From Syntrophaceae bacterium UBA6252 (lineage in GTDB: Bacteria > Desulfobacterota > Syntrophia > Syntrophales > UBA6807): a stretch of 31,992 nt of DNA. The notes under the pieces were generated by a model. That model worked only from the letters and a program-made list of their open reading frames with translations, was not told the DNA's origin and searched no databases. Where the stretch lies: NCBI GenBank assembly GCA_002441265.1, contig DJVQ01000066.1, positions 1-31,992 on the forward strand. Reading direction: 5' to 3'. Both the position numbers and the translations under genes were made by a program. Of this stretch, positions 7,730-16,097 are shown piece by piece (positions within the stretch are counted from its first letter, which is position 1; the number at the start of each line of letters is the position of its first letter).

Positions 7730-9376
7730 ATGACAGGGGAGGGGAAAACATCGAGAAATCCGGAGGGCAATCCGGTGCCTGCAGGTGCGCCGGCGGACCG
7801 GAACCGGGTTGTGACCGTGGATGAGGCGGTTCGGCTGATCAAGGACGGTGATACCATTGCGACGGGCGGTTTCGTCGGAATCGCGGTCATCGAGGAAATG
7901 GCCGTTGGGATCGAGGAACATTTCCTGCGGTATCGGAGGCCCAGGGATCTGACCCTGGTCTATGCCGCCGGCCAGGGAGACGGCAAGGACAGGGGGCTCA
8001 ACCATTTCGCCCACGAGGGTCTGTTGAAGCGGGTCATCGGGGGCCACTGGGCACTTGCCCCCAAGCTCGGCAAAATGGCGATGGAGAACAGAATCATGGC
8101 CTACAACCTTCCGCAGGGCGTGATATCCCATATGTTCAGGGATATCGCCGCTCACAGGCCGCGAACCATCACGACCATAGGGCTGGGTACCTATGTCGAT
8201 CCGCGATACGGCGGCGGCAGAATCAATCATGCCACCAGGGAAGACATCGTGGAACTGGTCACCTTTGACGGCGCGGAATATCTCGCTTACAGGCTTTTTC
8301 CCATCAATGTGGCCCTTATCAGAGGTACGACCGCCGATACCGACGGGAATGTCACCATGGAAAGGGAAGCCCTGACCATCGAAAACCTTTCCATTGCCAT
8401 GGCCGCAAAAAATTCCGGCGGCATTGTCATCGCCCAGGTGGAAAGGATCGCGGAAAGGGGCGCGTTGAATGCCAGGGATGTGAAAATCCCGGGGATCCTC
8501 GTCGACCGCGTGGTCGTCTCCAGACCTGAAAATCATTGGCAGACATTCGCCGAAACCTATAACCCCTCCTACAGCGGCGAGGTGAAAATCCCTTTGCGAT
8601 CCATGGCTCCCATGATACTGGATGCCAGAAAGATCATTGCCAGAAGGGCCGCGTGCGAACTGGAAGCGAATGATATCGTGAATCTGGGGATCGGCATGCC
8701 GGAGGGCGTCGCAAGTGTCTCCAATGAGGAAAAGATTTCGAACCATTTCACGCTTACCGCCGAACCGGGCATCATCGGCGGAATTCCAGCGGGGGGATTG
8801 AGCTTCGGAGCTTCAACGAATCCGGACTGTATCATCGATCAGCCCTACCAGTTCGATTTTTATGACGGCGGCGGGTTGGACATCGCCTGCCTGGGAATGG
8901 CCGAGGCCGACGAGGCGGGCAATGTCAACGTGAGCAAGTTCGGACCGAAACTCGCCGGATGCGGCGGCTTCATCAACATCAGCCAGTGCGCGAAAAAGTG
9001 CATCTTCGTCGGGACCTTCACCGCCGGAGGACTGGAGGTCTCGGTCAAAGACGGGAAGCTCCATATCGACCGGGAGGGGAAGTTCGGAAAGTTCGTGAGA
9101 CAGGTGGAACACGTGACCTTCAGCGGAAAATATGCGGCCGGTAAAAATCAGTACGTTCGCTACGTGACGGAACGCTGCGTTTTCTCCCTGACCGGAAACG
9201 GTCTGGAACTTGTCGAAATCGCCCCCGGCGTCGACCTCGAAAAGGATATCCTGGCCTTGATGGCCTTCAAACCCGCCGTCAAAACCCCCCTCGGCCTGAT
9301 GGATGAAAGGATATTCAAGCCGGAGCCCATGGGCCTGACAGACGATTTCCCGGCTGTCCCCCTGAGAAGTGTCTGA
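7730..9376 (+). CDS. Propionate/acetate-type CoA-transferase (Pct/YdiF family)
   Basis: This family I CoA-transferase of 548 residues has α and β halves fused in one chain. Members swap CoA between an acyl-CoA and a free acid through a glutamyl-CoA intermediate. The N-terminal half has the family's GDTIATGGFVG, HFAHEGLLKRVIGGHW and NLPQGVISHMFRDIA stretches. The C-terminal half has NLGIGMPEGVA, the catalytic-glutamate motif EPGIIGG (Glu345) and the oxyanion motif GCGGF (410-414). The ATG at 7730 is preferred because a perfect AGGAGG (7718-7723) lies 6 nt upstream. The frame is open to an ATG at 7658, but that would add 24 unlikely residues. It is linked with the hydratase and with GlcD/GlcF-like genes, so activation of a hydroxy or short-chain acid is inferred. 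Confidence 0.92.
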   Translation: MTGEGKTSRNPEGNPVPAGAPADRNRVVTVDEAVRLIKDGDTIATGGFVGIAVIEEMAVGIEEHFLRYRRPRDLTLVYAAGQGDGKDRGLNHFAHEGLLKRVIGGHWALAPKLGKMAMENRIMAYNLPQGVISHMFRDIAAHRPRTITTIGLGTYVDPRYGGGRINHATREDIVELVTFDGAEYLAYRLFPINVALIRGTTADTDGNVTMEREALTIENLSIAMAAKNSGGIVIAQVERIAERGALNARDVKIPGILVDRVVVSRPENHWQTFAETYNPSYSGEVKIPLRSMAPMILDARKIIARRAACELEANDIVNLGIGMPEGVASVSNEEKISNHFTLTAEPGIIGGIPAGGLSFGASTNPDCIIDQPYQFDFYDGGGLDIACLGMAEADEAGNVNVSKFGPKLAGCGGFINISQCAKKCIFVGTFTAGGLEVSVKDGKLHIDREGKFGKFVRQVEHVTFSGKYAAGKNQYVRYVTERCVFSLTGNGLELVEIAPGVDLEKDILALMAFKPAVKTPLGLMDERIFKPEPMGLTDDFPAVPLRSV

Positions 9377-9448
9377 TCCATGATTTCGAGGCGCAACGCA
9401 AGGTCGAATCCCATCCTTGCGAAGGCGGGGGGAAAGCGAAAACGGCGC

Positions 9449-9477
9449 TTGACTGTTTCAGGTCCGCGGAGTAAACG
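9449..9477 (+). promoter_or_regulatory. Possible σ70 promoter before the GlcD-like gene
   Basis: TTGACT (9449-9454), a 17-nt spacer and TAAACG (9472-9477) lie in the 228-nt gap before the oxidase gene. The imperfect -10 overlaps the inverted repeat GTCCG...CGGAC (9462-9480), which could be an operator or chance. Confidence 0.3.
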
Positions 9478-9604
9478 GACGCCGTTAAAATGACGATGAG
9501 GAGGGACGGAAGAGGGACCCCGGCGGTTGCTGCCGCTTCGCTCTCCATTCCGCCGGGCGCAGGTTCGGCGGTCACCGGATTATGAACGACAGGGGAAAAG
9601 AAGA

Positions 9605-10984
9605 ATGTTGCGTGAATCCGTCGCACAGGAGTTGCGGCATATTGTAGGGGAAAGGAACTACCTCGACTCCCGGGAGGATCTCCTGAGTTATTCCTATGAC
9701 TCCTCGGTGGAAGAGGCCGTTCCGGAGGCGGTCCTGTTGCCGTCGACGACGGAACAGATATCGGAGATCATGAAAACGGCGTGCCGGGAGGCGATCCCCG
9801 TAACTCCCCGCGGCGCGGGGACGAACCTCAGCGGGGGAACGATTCCCGTGAACGGGGGCATCGTTCTCGCCCTGACGCGGATGGACGGACTGGTCGAGCT
9901 GAACAGGGAAGACAGATATGCCGTCGTTCAAGCGGGATGCGTCAACCTGAAACTTCAGAATGAAGCGAAGAAAGCCGGTCTCTTCTATCCCCCGGATCCG
10001 GCCTCCTGGTCGGTCAGCACCCTGGGAGGCAACGTCGGCGAGAATGCCGGAGGCCCCCGCGGCGTAAAGTACGGTGTTACAAGGGATTGGATTTTGGGGC
10101 TCAAGGTTGTCCTGGCCGACGGAAGGATCATCACCGCCGGCGGCGTCACCACGAAAAACGTTACGGGAATCGATCTGATCTCCCTGTTCACCGGTTCCGA
10201 GGGCTGTCTGGGAATCGTGACGGAAGTGACGGTGAAGCTGCTACCCCTTCCTTCCTGCCAACGGAGCATTCAGGCGTTTTATCCCCGGCTGGACGGGGCC
10301 AGCGCCACCGTCGCCCGTATCATCGGTTCGGGCATCGTTCCCGTGGCACTGGAGCTGATGGACCGGGTCGTCGTCAACCTGATCGAGGATTCCGCCCGGA
10401 TCGGTCTTCCCCGGGATGTCGAGGGGACCCTTCTCATCATGGTGGATGGCGAGGAAGAAGTGTGCCAAAGGCAGGCGGAACTCATTGAAACGATCTGCAG
10501 GGAGGAAGGCGCCCTGGACGTTCAGGTGTCGCGGTCGTCCGCGGAGGAGGAAAAGCTGTGGACGGGCCGTCGCAGCGCCTTCGGCGTCGTATCGCGCAAG
10601 AGACCCACGTGCGTGCTGGAAGACTGCACGGTTCCCGTAAGCAACCTGGTGGAGATGATCAGAGGGATCGTCGCAATCGGGAAGAAATACGACCTGCTCA
10701 TCGGAGTCCTGGCCCATGCGGGTGACGGGAACACGCACCCCATGATTCTCACGGACAAACGGGACAAGGAGGAATGGAAACGCGTGGAGAAGGCCGTTGT
10801 CGAGATCTTTCAGCTTGCCGTGGCGCTTCGCGGTACCCTGTCAGGGGAACACGGCATCGGCCTGTCGAAGAAACCGTTCCTGCCTTTGGTCATGAACGAT
10901 GACGCCAGAAAACTCATGGCGGAGATTAAATCGGTCCTCGATCCCGGGGGAATCCTGAACCCCGGGAAGTTTATCGGGCCGTAG
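9605..10984 (+). CDS. FAD-linked 2-hydroxyacid oxidase/dehydrogenase, GlcD-like
   Basis: This is a 459-residue flavoprotein of the GlcD/D-lactate dehydrogenase (PCMH-type FAD) family, which oxidises 2-hydroxy acids to 2-oxo acids. The FAD-binding region shows PRGAGTNLSGG (from residue 68), the PPDPASWSVSTLGGNVGENAGG loop and a VKYGVTRDWILGL segment. The C-terminal substrate domain shows HAGDGNTHP (His371) and SGEHGIG. The ATG at 9605 is used because homology begins at LRESVAQEL and purine-rich AGGGGAAAAGAAG precedes it. The open extension to 9527 is arginine-rich and unlike the family. The Fe-S partner gene follows after 36 nt. No GlcE-like second flavin subunit is present, as is common in anaerobes. 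Glycolate, lactate or another hydroxy acid are all possible. Confidence 0.92.
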   Translation: MLRESVAQELRHIVGERNYLDSREDLLSYSYDSSVEEAVPEAVLLPSTTEQISEIMKTACREAIPVTPRGAGTNLSGGTIPVNGGIVLALTRMDGLVELNREDRYAVVQAGCVNLKLQNEAKKAGLFYPPDPASWSVSTLGGNVGENAGGPRGVKYGVTRDWILGLKVVLADGRIITAGGVTTKNVTGIDLISLFTGSEGCLGIVTEVTVKLLPLPSCQRSIQAFYPRLDGASATVARIIGSGIVPVALELMDRVVVNLIEDSARIGLPRDVEGTLLIMVDGEEEVCQRQAELIETICREEGALDVQVSRSSAEEEKLWTGRRSAFGVVSRKRPTCVLEDCTVPVSNLVEMIRGIVAIGKKYDLLIGVLAHAGDGNTHPMILTDKRDKEEWKRVEKAVVEIFQLAVALRGTLSGEHGIGLSKKPFLPLVMNDDARKLMAEIKSVLDPGGILNPGKFIGP

Positions 10985-11020
10985 GCGGCTCCCCGGCGGA
11001 ACAGGACGGAGGATCCCCCA

Positions 11021-12340
11021 ATGAAACACACTGCGCAGCTTCTCAGCGACGCGACGGTCGAACATATCCATCATTGTGCCAGATGCGGTTTGTGCCTGGA
11101 TGCATGTCCGGTGTACCGCGAAATGCGCGTCGAGTCGCACAGCCCCCGGGGAAAGGTTCAACTGGCACGGCACATCATCAACGGAAATCTCGAGATCACC
11201 GATCGGATGAAGGACATTCTCTTTTCGTCCTGTCTTCTGTGCGGGTCCTGCGTAGCGGCATGCCCCAGCGGGGTGCGTCAGAGCGCGCTGTTCTCGGGGC
11301 TTCGCTGGCGGGCCGCCCAGCGTTGCGGGCTCGGCTTTGCGAAGAAGCTCTTCTTTCAGGTCCTCGCCAGGGAACGGTTGATGCATCACACGACGCGGCT
11401 CGGCAGGCGGGTCCGGGAACTGCTGCATCTCACCGGTATGGAAGAAAAGATGAAAGCGGGCAACCTTCCGGTGGGTCATGTTCCTCCGATGAATGCAAAG
11501 CCGTTCAACAGGGAGCACGGAGGCGTGATCGCACCGTCCGGCGGGATCAACGCCCGCATTCTCTATTTCCACGGCTGCGCCACCAACTACGTCTTCGGGG
11601 ATATCGGCGTTGCGGTGACATCCGTTCTCCGGCGCATGGGGGTCCGCGTCGAGATTCCGAAGCATCAGCCCTGCTGCGGTCTTCCCATTTTTCTTTCCGG
11701 CGACCGGGAAACGTCCCTTGCGTGCATCCGGGAGGTGATGGAACAGTTCGTCCGGGATGATGCGGATGCCGTCGTGGTGGACTGCGCGACCTGCGGTTCC
11801 GCCCTGAAGAATGAATATCCGCACATTCTCAGGGAACTTCGAGATCTCGGGGAGAACGTCGACGACGGTCTTGTGAGGGCGGCGGAACGCCTTTCCTCGC
11901 TGACGATGGACATCTCCGAATTCATCGATGCCCACAGGGATTGGATGCCGGCGTTTTCGCCGGCGCATGGGAAAAAGGTCAGAGTGACCTACCATGATCC
12001 ATGCCATCTGTTGCGGGGGCAGGGGGTGGGCGTTCAACCGCGGCGTCTTCTCGCGATGCTTCCCGCCGTCGACTTCGCGGAAATGGACGAAGCCGGCCGG
12101 TGCTGCGGCGGCGGCGGTGAGTTCCAGCTGGAGTACGGGGACATCTCGGCCTTGATCACCGGTCGAAAAATAGAGAATATCCGCCGGTCTGAAGCGGACA
12201 TCGTCGCAACGGGGTGTCCCGGGTGCAACATCACCATCGGGGCCCATCTGAAAAAGACCGGCGGCGTTCGCGTCCTCCATCCCGTGCAGTTGATTCACAT
12301 GGCGCTCGAGGGCGCAGCGGACTTCAACGAATCAAAATAA
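11021..12340 (+). CDS. Fe-S oxidoreductase, GlcF-like (2x 4Fe-4S, 2x CCG)
   Basis: This electron-transfer partner of the preceding flavoprotein has 439 residues. Two ferredoxin-type 4Fe-4S motifs open the protein: CxxCxxCxxxCP at 19-30 and again at 71-82. Two cysteine-rich CCG domains follow, with QPCCGLP (C218, C219) plus CATCG, and DPCH plus CCGGGGEF (C361, C362) then GCPGC. This order is that of GlcF, LldE/LutA-type and heterodisulfide-reductase-D-like proteins. A GGAGGAT site lies about 6 nt ahead of the ATG. It probably passes electrons from the hydroxyacid oxidase to the quinone pool or another carrier. No membrane segment is seen. A short GC-rich inverted repeat without a T-run follows the stop codon. 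Confidence 0.9.
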   Translation: MKHTAQLLSDATVEHIHHCARCGLCLDACPVYREMRVESHSPRGKVQLARHIINGNLEITDRMKDILFSSCLLCGSCVAACPSGVRQSALFSGLRWRAAQRCGLGFAKKLFFQVLARERLMHHTTRLGRRVRELLHLTGMEEKMKAGNLPVGHVPPMNAKPFNREHGGVIAPSGGINARILYFHGCATNYVFGDIGVAVTSVLRRMGVRVEIPKHQPCCGLPIFLSGDRETSLACIREVMEQFVRDDADAVVVDCATCGSALKNEYPHILRELRDLGENVDDGLVRAAERLSSLTMDISEFIDAHRDWMPAFSPAHGKKVRVTYHDPCHLLRGQGVGVQPRRLLAMLPAVDFAEMDEAGRCCGGGGEFQLEYGDISALITGRKIENIRRSEADIVATGCPGCNITIGAHLKKTGGVRVLHPVQLIHMALEGAADFNESK

Positions 12341-12509
12341 TCCGCGGGCCCGATCAGGGCCGGTTCCGGGGTTCATTCCGTGCAACGCCCCGGAAAGAAA
12401 TCCTCGCCTTCCCGAAAACAGTCTGGTACACTTCACACGTTTGCCTGAGAGGACCGGACGACGGTTTCGCTTCCGGTCATGACGGGGCCAAGGGGAGGGA
12501 GGGAACAGG

Positions 12510-13577
12510 ATGTTGAGAAGAACCGTGCGGGGGCCGATCGTTGCGGCGGCCCTTTTTTTTGTATGTCTTGCCGTGGCCGTCTTTCCGCAGGCATCCGCCG
12601 CCGCTCCCCCCGGTGAGAGGAGCGTGTTCAGCGAAATCCAGTCGTTCCTTCATGATCTTGCCTACAGCTTCAAAAGGATATTCGTCCGGGGCGGGGAATC
12701 TCTCCCCTATGTCGTCCTGGAAGGCCACGATTCCGTCGTCTGGGCCGTCGCCTTCGATCCCGGCGGGAATCTCCTCGCGTCGGGGGGGGCGGACAACAAA
12801 ATTATCCTGTGGGACGTCCCTTCGGGGACGAAGAGGAAAGTCCTGGAAGGCCACGACAATACCATCACCTGTCTTGCCTTCGGCCCCGACGGAAAAACCC
12901 TGGTCTCCAGCGGGTACGACAGGACGGTGATCCTGTGGGACGTGGAGACGGGAATGGCCGTCCGGAGGTTCGAAGGCCACGGGGACTGCGTCCGTGCCGT
13001 GGCCTTTCATCCGTCCGGAGCCCTCATCGCCTCGGCGGGGATGGACCGGAACATCATCCTGTGGAACCGGGAGGAAGGATCGATCCGGAAGCGGTTCGAA
13101 GCGAAGGACCAGGTTTATTCCCTTGCCTTCCACCCCGGTGGAAAAATTCTGGCGTCGGGGGGAATGGATCTCAACGTCACCCTTTGGGACCTGGACACCC
13201 TGGAGCCGAAGGACGTCCTGAAGGGACACTCGGGGTGGGTCATGTCCCTGTCGTACAGTTCCGACGGGGTTCTTCTCGCCTCCGGGGGGATGGGGCATCA
13301 GATCCTCCTGTGGGACGTCCCCTCGGGAAAACGCCTTCACACCCTGGAAGGTCACGACGGCGCCGTCACTTCCGTCTCCTTCGGCCCCTCCTACCGCCTG
13401 GCCTCCGCCGGGGACGACCAGCACCTGATCCTGTGGGACGCCGTCGAGGGCGTTTTTCTGAAAACGTACGCCACCGCCTACGACTACATCCTGTCCGTGT
13501 CCTTTCACCCCTCGGGGAAATGGGTGGCCACGGGAAACGAGGACCGGGTGGTGCTTCTCTTTGACGTGACAAAGTGA
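12510..13577 (+). CDS. Exported seven-repeat WD40 β-propeller protein
   Basis: This is a 355-residue protein with a signal peptide (LRRTVRG, a hydrophobic run, then ASAAAPP near residue 30) and a short linker. Seven WD40 repeats then fill the rest. Successive repeat ends read ILWDVPSG, ILWDVETG, ILWNREEG, TLWDLDTL, LLWDVPSG, ILWDAVEG and LLFDVTK, and most repeats begin with a GH dipeptide about 30 residues earlier. Seven repeats make one closed propeller, so the protein looks complete. WD40 propellers are protein-interaction scaffolds with no catalysis of their own. The start codon has a strong upstream GGGAGGGAGGGAA. The lipoprotein and D-aminoacylase genes follow closely, which suggests an envelope role, but the function is unknown. 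Confidence 0.88.
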   Translation: MLRRTVRGPIVAAALFFVCLAVAVFPQASAAAPPGERSVFSEIQSFLHDLAYSFKRIFVRGGESLPYVVLEGHDSVVWAVAFDPGGNLLASGGADNKIILWDVPSGTKRKVLEGHDNTITCLAFGPDGKTLVSSGYDRTVILWDVETGMAVRRFEGHGDCVRAVAFHPSGALIASAGMDRNIILWNREEGSIRKRFEAKDQVYSLAFHPGGKILASGGMDLNVTLWDLDTLEPKDVLKGHSGWVMSLSYSSDGVLLASGGMGHQILLWDVPSGKRLHTLEGHDGAVTSVSFGPSYRLASAGDDQHLILWDAVEGVFLKTYATAYDYILSVSFHPSGKWVATGNEDRVVLLFDVTK

Positions 13578-13642
13578 TATCATCGGAGCAAAGGAACCCT
13601 CCGCGGCCGGGGCGGTCCTGTCCCGTTCCGGAGGCGGAGCCG

Positions 13643-14194
13643 ATGCCCATGTGGAGAAAAACCCGATTCCTCCTCTTCGTTTTCGCCTGGTGCGCCCTGG
13701 GGTGCCTGGCCTCGTGTACCGGGAAAGCCCCTCCCGCCGATCCCAGTGAGGCGGTGACGGGGTATCTGGAGGCGCTTCTTTCCGGATCGACGGAGGATCT
13801 CCGATCCTATCTCCCCGCCGGCATGCCGGCCCCGCCGCCGGAACAGGAAACCTTCGAGACAAGGTTTCTCCGGGGGTACCTCGCCCGCCTCGCGTCCTTT
13901 CAGGTGGAGGACGTCTCCCTTTCGGGAGACCGGGCCAAGGCCCGGGTAGCCGTCACGGAACCGGATTTCGCGGCCATCCTCCGGGAGATCGAAGGGGCCC
14001 TCTCTCCGGAACGTTTTCCGGAGAATGACCTGGAAGTCCTTCCCTTCGTCAGCGGGGTGCTCGGGTCCTTCGCCGCGAAATACCGGAACGAAGGCGTTCC
14101 CGGGAGAACGTACCGGACATGGCTGTACCTCCGCCGGGAAGGGGACGTCTGGAAAATCGTCCCCGACGGGACCGGGGAAGAAAGGCATGAATAA
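13643..14194 (+). CDS. Small lipoprotein of unknown function
   Basis: This is a 183-residue predicted lipoprotein. The basic start and hydrophobic run end in a lipobox LASC, with acylated Cys25. The mature part begins with a helix (EAVTGYLEALLSGSTEDLRSYLP) and ends with R.EGDVWKIVPDG, a pattern reminiscent of small NTF2-like (DUF4878-type) lipoproteins; this is a weak resemblance only. The ATG at 13643 is chosen because GGAGG (13630-13634) lies 8 nt upstream. The frame stays open to 13574, overlapping the WD40 stop, but the extra residues would displace the signal peptide. It overlaps the following deacylase start by 8 nt, so translation is probably coupled. Confidence 0.75.
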   Translation: MPMWRKTRFLLFVFAWCALGCLASCTGKAPPADPSEAVTGYLEALLSGSTEDLRSYLPAGMPAPPPEQETFETRFLRGYLARLASFQVEDVSLSGDRAKARVAVTEPDFAAILREIEGALSPERFPENDLEVLPFVSGVLGSFAAKYRNEGVPGRTYRTWLYLRREGDVWKIVPDGTGEERHE

Positions 14195-15803
14195 GGACTT
14201 CGATATCCTCATCCTCGGGGGAACCGTCTTCGACGGTTCCGGGAATCCAGGTGTGCGGGCCGATGTCGCCGTCATCGGCGACAAGATCGCCCTCGTCGAG
14301 GCCTCCCTGGAAGGCCGGTCCGCCGAAAAGGTGATCGATGCCAGGAATCTTGCCGTGGCGCCGGGATTCATCGATCCCCACAGCCACACGGACGTGGAAC
14401 TCCTCGTGAATCCCCGGGCGGAAAGCAAGGTCCGGCAGGGCGTGACGACGGAAGTCGCCGGCAACTGCGGTTTCACCACCTTTCCCCTGAACCCCCTCAA
14501 CTTCGAAAAAACCAGCGTTTACCTGAAGGAAAAATACAACCTGGACCTGAACTGGTCGGACGTGGAGACGTTTTTCCTCCGGCTCAGGGAAAGGGGCATG
14601 GCCGTCAATTACGCGACCCTCGTCGGCCACGGGAACGTCCGGGGGGTGGTGCTCGGGATGGACGACCGCTCTGCCACGGGGGACGAGATCGAGAGGATGC
14701 GGGTCATCGTCCGCAAGCACATGGAGGCCGGCGTTTTCGGCCTGTCCAGCGGCCTCATCTATACGCCCGGGTGTTACGCCGACCGGGAGGAAATCGTCGC
14801 GATCTGCAGGGAGGTGGCCCAGTTCAACGGGATCTACGCCACCCACATGCGCAACGAGAGCGACTCCCTGATCGAGGCGGTGGAGGAATCGATCCACGTG
14901 GCCGAGGAATCGAAAGTGAGCCTCCAGATCTCCCACATCAAGCTTGCCTATCCCCGGAACTGGCCCAAGGTCCACCAGGTGCTGTCCAGGGTTTCCCAGG
15001 TGGCCCAGGGGGGGGTCAAGATCATGGCGGACCGGTACCCCTACATCGCCACGTCCACGTTTCTGAGCGTTCTCATGCCGCCGTGGCTCCGCAAGGGATC
15101 GACGGAGGAATACCTGTGCAGGCTGAAGGATCCCCAGTACGACGCCATGATCCAGGAACACGTGAGGGACCAGGAAATCCGGATCGGGTCCTGGGACACG
15201 ATCCGGATTTCCTCGGTCGTCACCGAGGAGAACCGGAGATTCATCGGAAAGACCATCGAGGAGGCCGCGAAGGCGCTGGGAAAGGCCCCTTATGAATTCA
15301 TCCGGGACCTTCTCGTTTCGGAGAAGGACCAGGTGGAGATGATCAATTTTTCCCTCAACGAGGACAATTTCCGGCAAATCATCGTCCATCCCCTTGTGGT
15401 GATCGGGTCGGACGGGTGGGCGCTCGCCCCGTACGGGCCCCTGGGGCGGTCGAAGCCCCATCCCCGGTCGTACGGCACGTTCCCGAGGATCCTGGGACGG
15501 TACGTCCGGGAGGAAAACATCCTGACCCTGGGCGAGGCGATCCGGAAGATGACCTCCCAGACGGCCTCGAAATTCGGCATCCCCCTCCGGGGATGGCTCC
15601 GGGCGGGCTTTTTCGCGGATCTCGTCGTTTTCGATCCCGGGACGGTGTCCGATCAGGCGACCTGGGACGATCCGCACCGCTACCCGGCGGGCATCCCCCA
15701 CGTCATCGTGAACGGGAAGGCCGTCATCGAGGACGGGAACCACACGGGACAACTGCCCGGGAAGATTCTCCTGAAGGAAAAACCGGTCCGTCTCGTTTAC
15801 TGA
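14187..15803 (+). CDS. N-acyl-D-amino-acid deacylase (D-aminoacylase family)
   Basis: This is a 538-residue amidohydrolase that releases D-amino acids from N-acyl-D-amino acids. Family marks are all present: metal-binding HSH (His65, His67), the metal-bridging cysteine in GNCGF (Cys94), His220 in THMRNE, His250 in SHIK, the DRYPY motif, and the catalytic Asp409 in GSDGWA. The C-terminal small β-domain shows ADLVVFDPG and the HVIVNGK ending typical of amidohydrolases. The true start at 14187 follows GGGGAAGAAAGG; the open frame upstream is a shadow of the lipoprotein gene. No signal peptide is seen. Natural substrates may include products of peptidoglycan or D-amino acid turnover. Its end overlaps the convergent zinc-ribbon gene by 7 nt. 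Confidence 0.93.
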   Translation: MNKDFDILILGGTVFDGSGNPGVRADVAVIGDKIALVEASLEGRSAEKVIDARNLAVAPGFIDPHSHTDVELLVNPRAESKVRQGVTTEVAGNCGFTTFPLNPLNFEKTSVYLKEKYNLDLNWSDVETFFLRLRERGMAVNYATLVGHGNVRGVVLGMDDRSATGDEIERMRVIVRKHMEAGVFGLSSGLIYTPGCYADREEIVAICREVAQFNGIYATHMRNESDSLIEAVEESIHVAEESKVSLQISHIKLAYPRNWPKVHQVLSRVSQVAQGGVKIMADRYPYIATSTFLSVLMPPWLRKGSTEEYLCRLKDPQYDAMIQEHVRDQEIRIGSWDTIRISSVVTEENRRFIGKTIEEAAKALGKAPYEFIRDLLVSEKDQVEMINFSLNEDNFRQIIVHPLVVIGSDGWALAPYGPLGRSKPHPRSYGTFPRILGRYVREENILTLGEAIRKMTSQTASKFGIPLRGWLRAGFFADLVVFDPGTVSDQATWDDPHRYPAGIPHVIVNGKAVIEDGNHTGQLPGKILLKEKPVRLVY

Positions 15804-16024
15804 GGCCTTTCGCATCCTTCTTTCTTCATGAATGCCGCATTGGGATTGATCTTCTCATCGACGGCGCAGGACGGGCAGTAGTAGAGGGGGATGACGGTGC
15901 CGCAGCCCGACCCGGCCAGTTCGAAGTGGTGGCATTTCTCGCAGACGTCCCCGCCGCATCCGGAGCAGGTGAAAAGGACGGCCGTCCCGCCGCAGAAGGG
16001 GCATTTCCTTTTTTCCGCCGCCAT
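15797..16024 (-). CDS. Small zinc-ribbon protein
   Basis: This is a 75-residue cysteine-rich protein. Pairs CPFC (8-11), CSGC (20-23), CEKC (28-31) and CPSC (50-53), plus Cys41 and Cys71, suggest two or more zinc-ribbon knuckles. Despite its size it has an AGGAGGAAGG ribosome site just before the ATG and a family-like cysteine pattern, so it is considered real. The function is unknown; such proteins bind nucleic acid or protein partners or serve as assembly factors. It is the last gene of the long minus-strand run and overlaps the end of the convergent deacylase. Confidence 0.75.
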   Translation of the reverse strand: MAAEKRKCPFCGGTAVLFTCSGCGGDVCEKCHHFELAGSGCGTVIPLYYCPSCAVDEKINPNAAFMKKEGCERPQ

Positions 16025-16065
16025 GGTGCCTTCCTCCTGTCACGTCTGACAATATCCATCGCCCC

Positions 16066-16088
16066 GCCGGGGGATTCTTTTCCCCGGC
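16066..16088 (-). terminator. GC-rich hairpin between acetyltransferase and zinc-ribbon genes
   Basis: GCCGGGG (16066-16072) and CCCCGGC (16082-16088) form a 7-bp stem with a 9-nt loop. No T-run follows on the minus strand, so it may lower expression of the last gene or protect the mRNA end rather than terminate. Confidence 0.3.
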
Positions 16089-16097
16089 ATCCGTCCG

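Noticed and set aside
14049..15815. A 588-codon open frame on - opposite the D-aminoacylase
   Set aside because: The deacylase has all family motifs on +; the opposite frame is His/Pro/Asp-rich with no recognisable motif.
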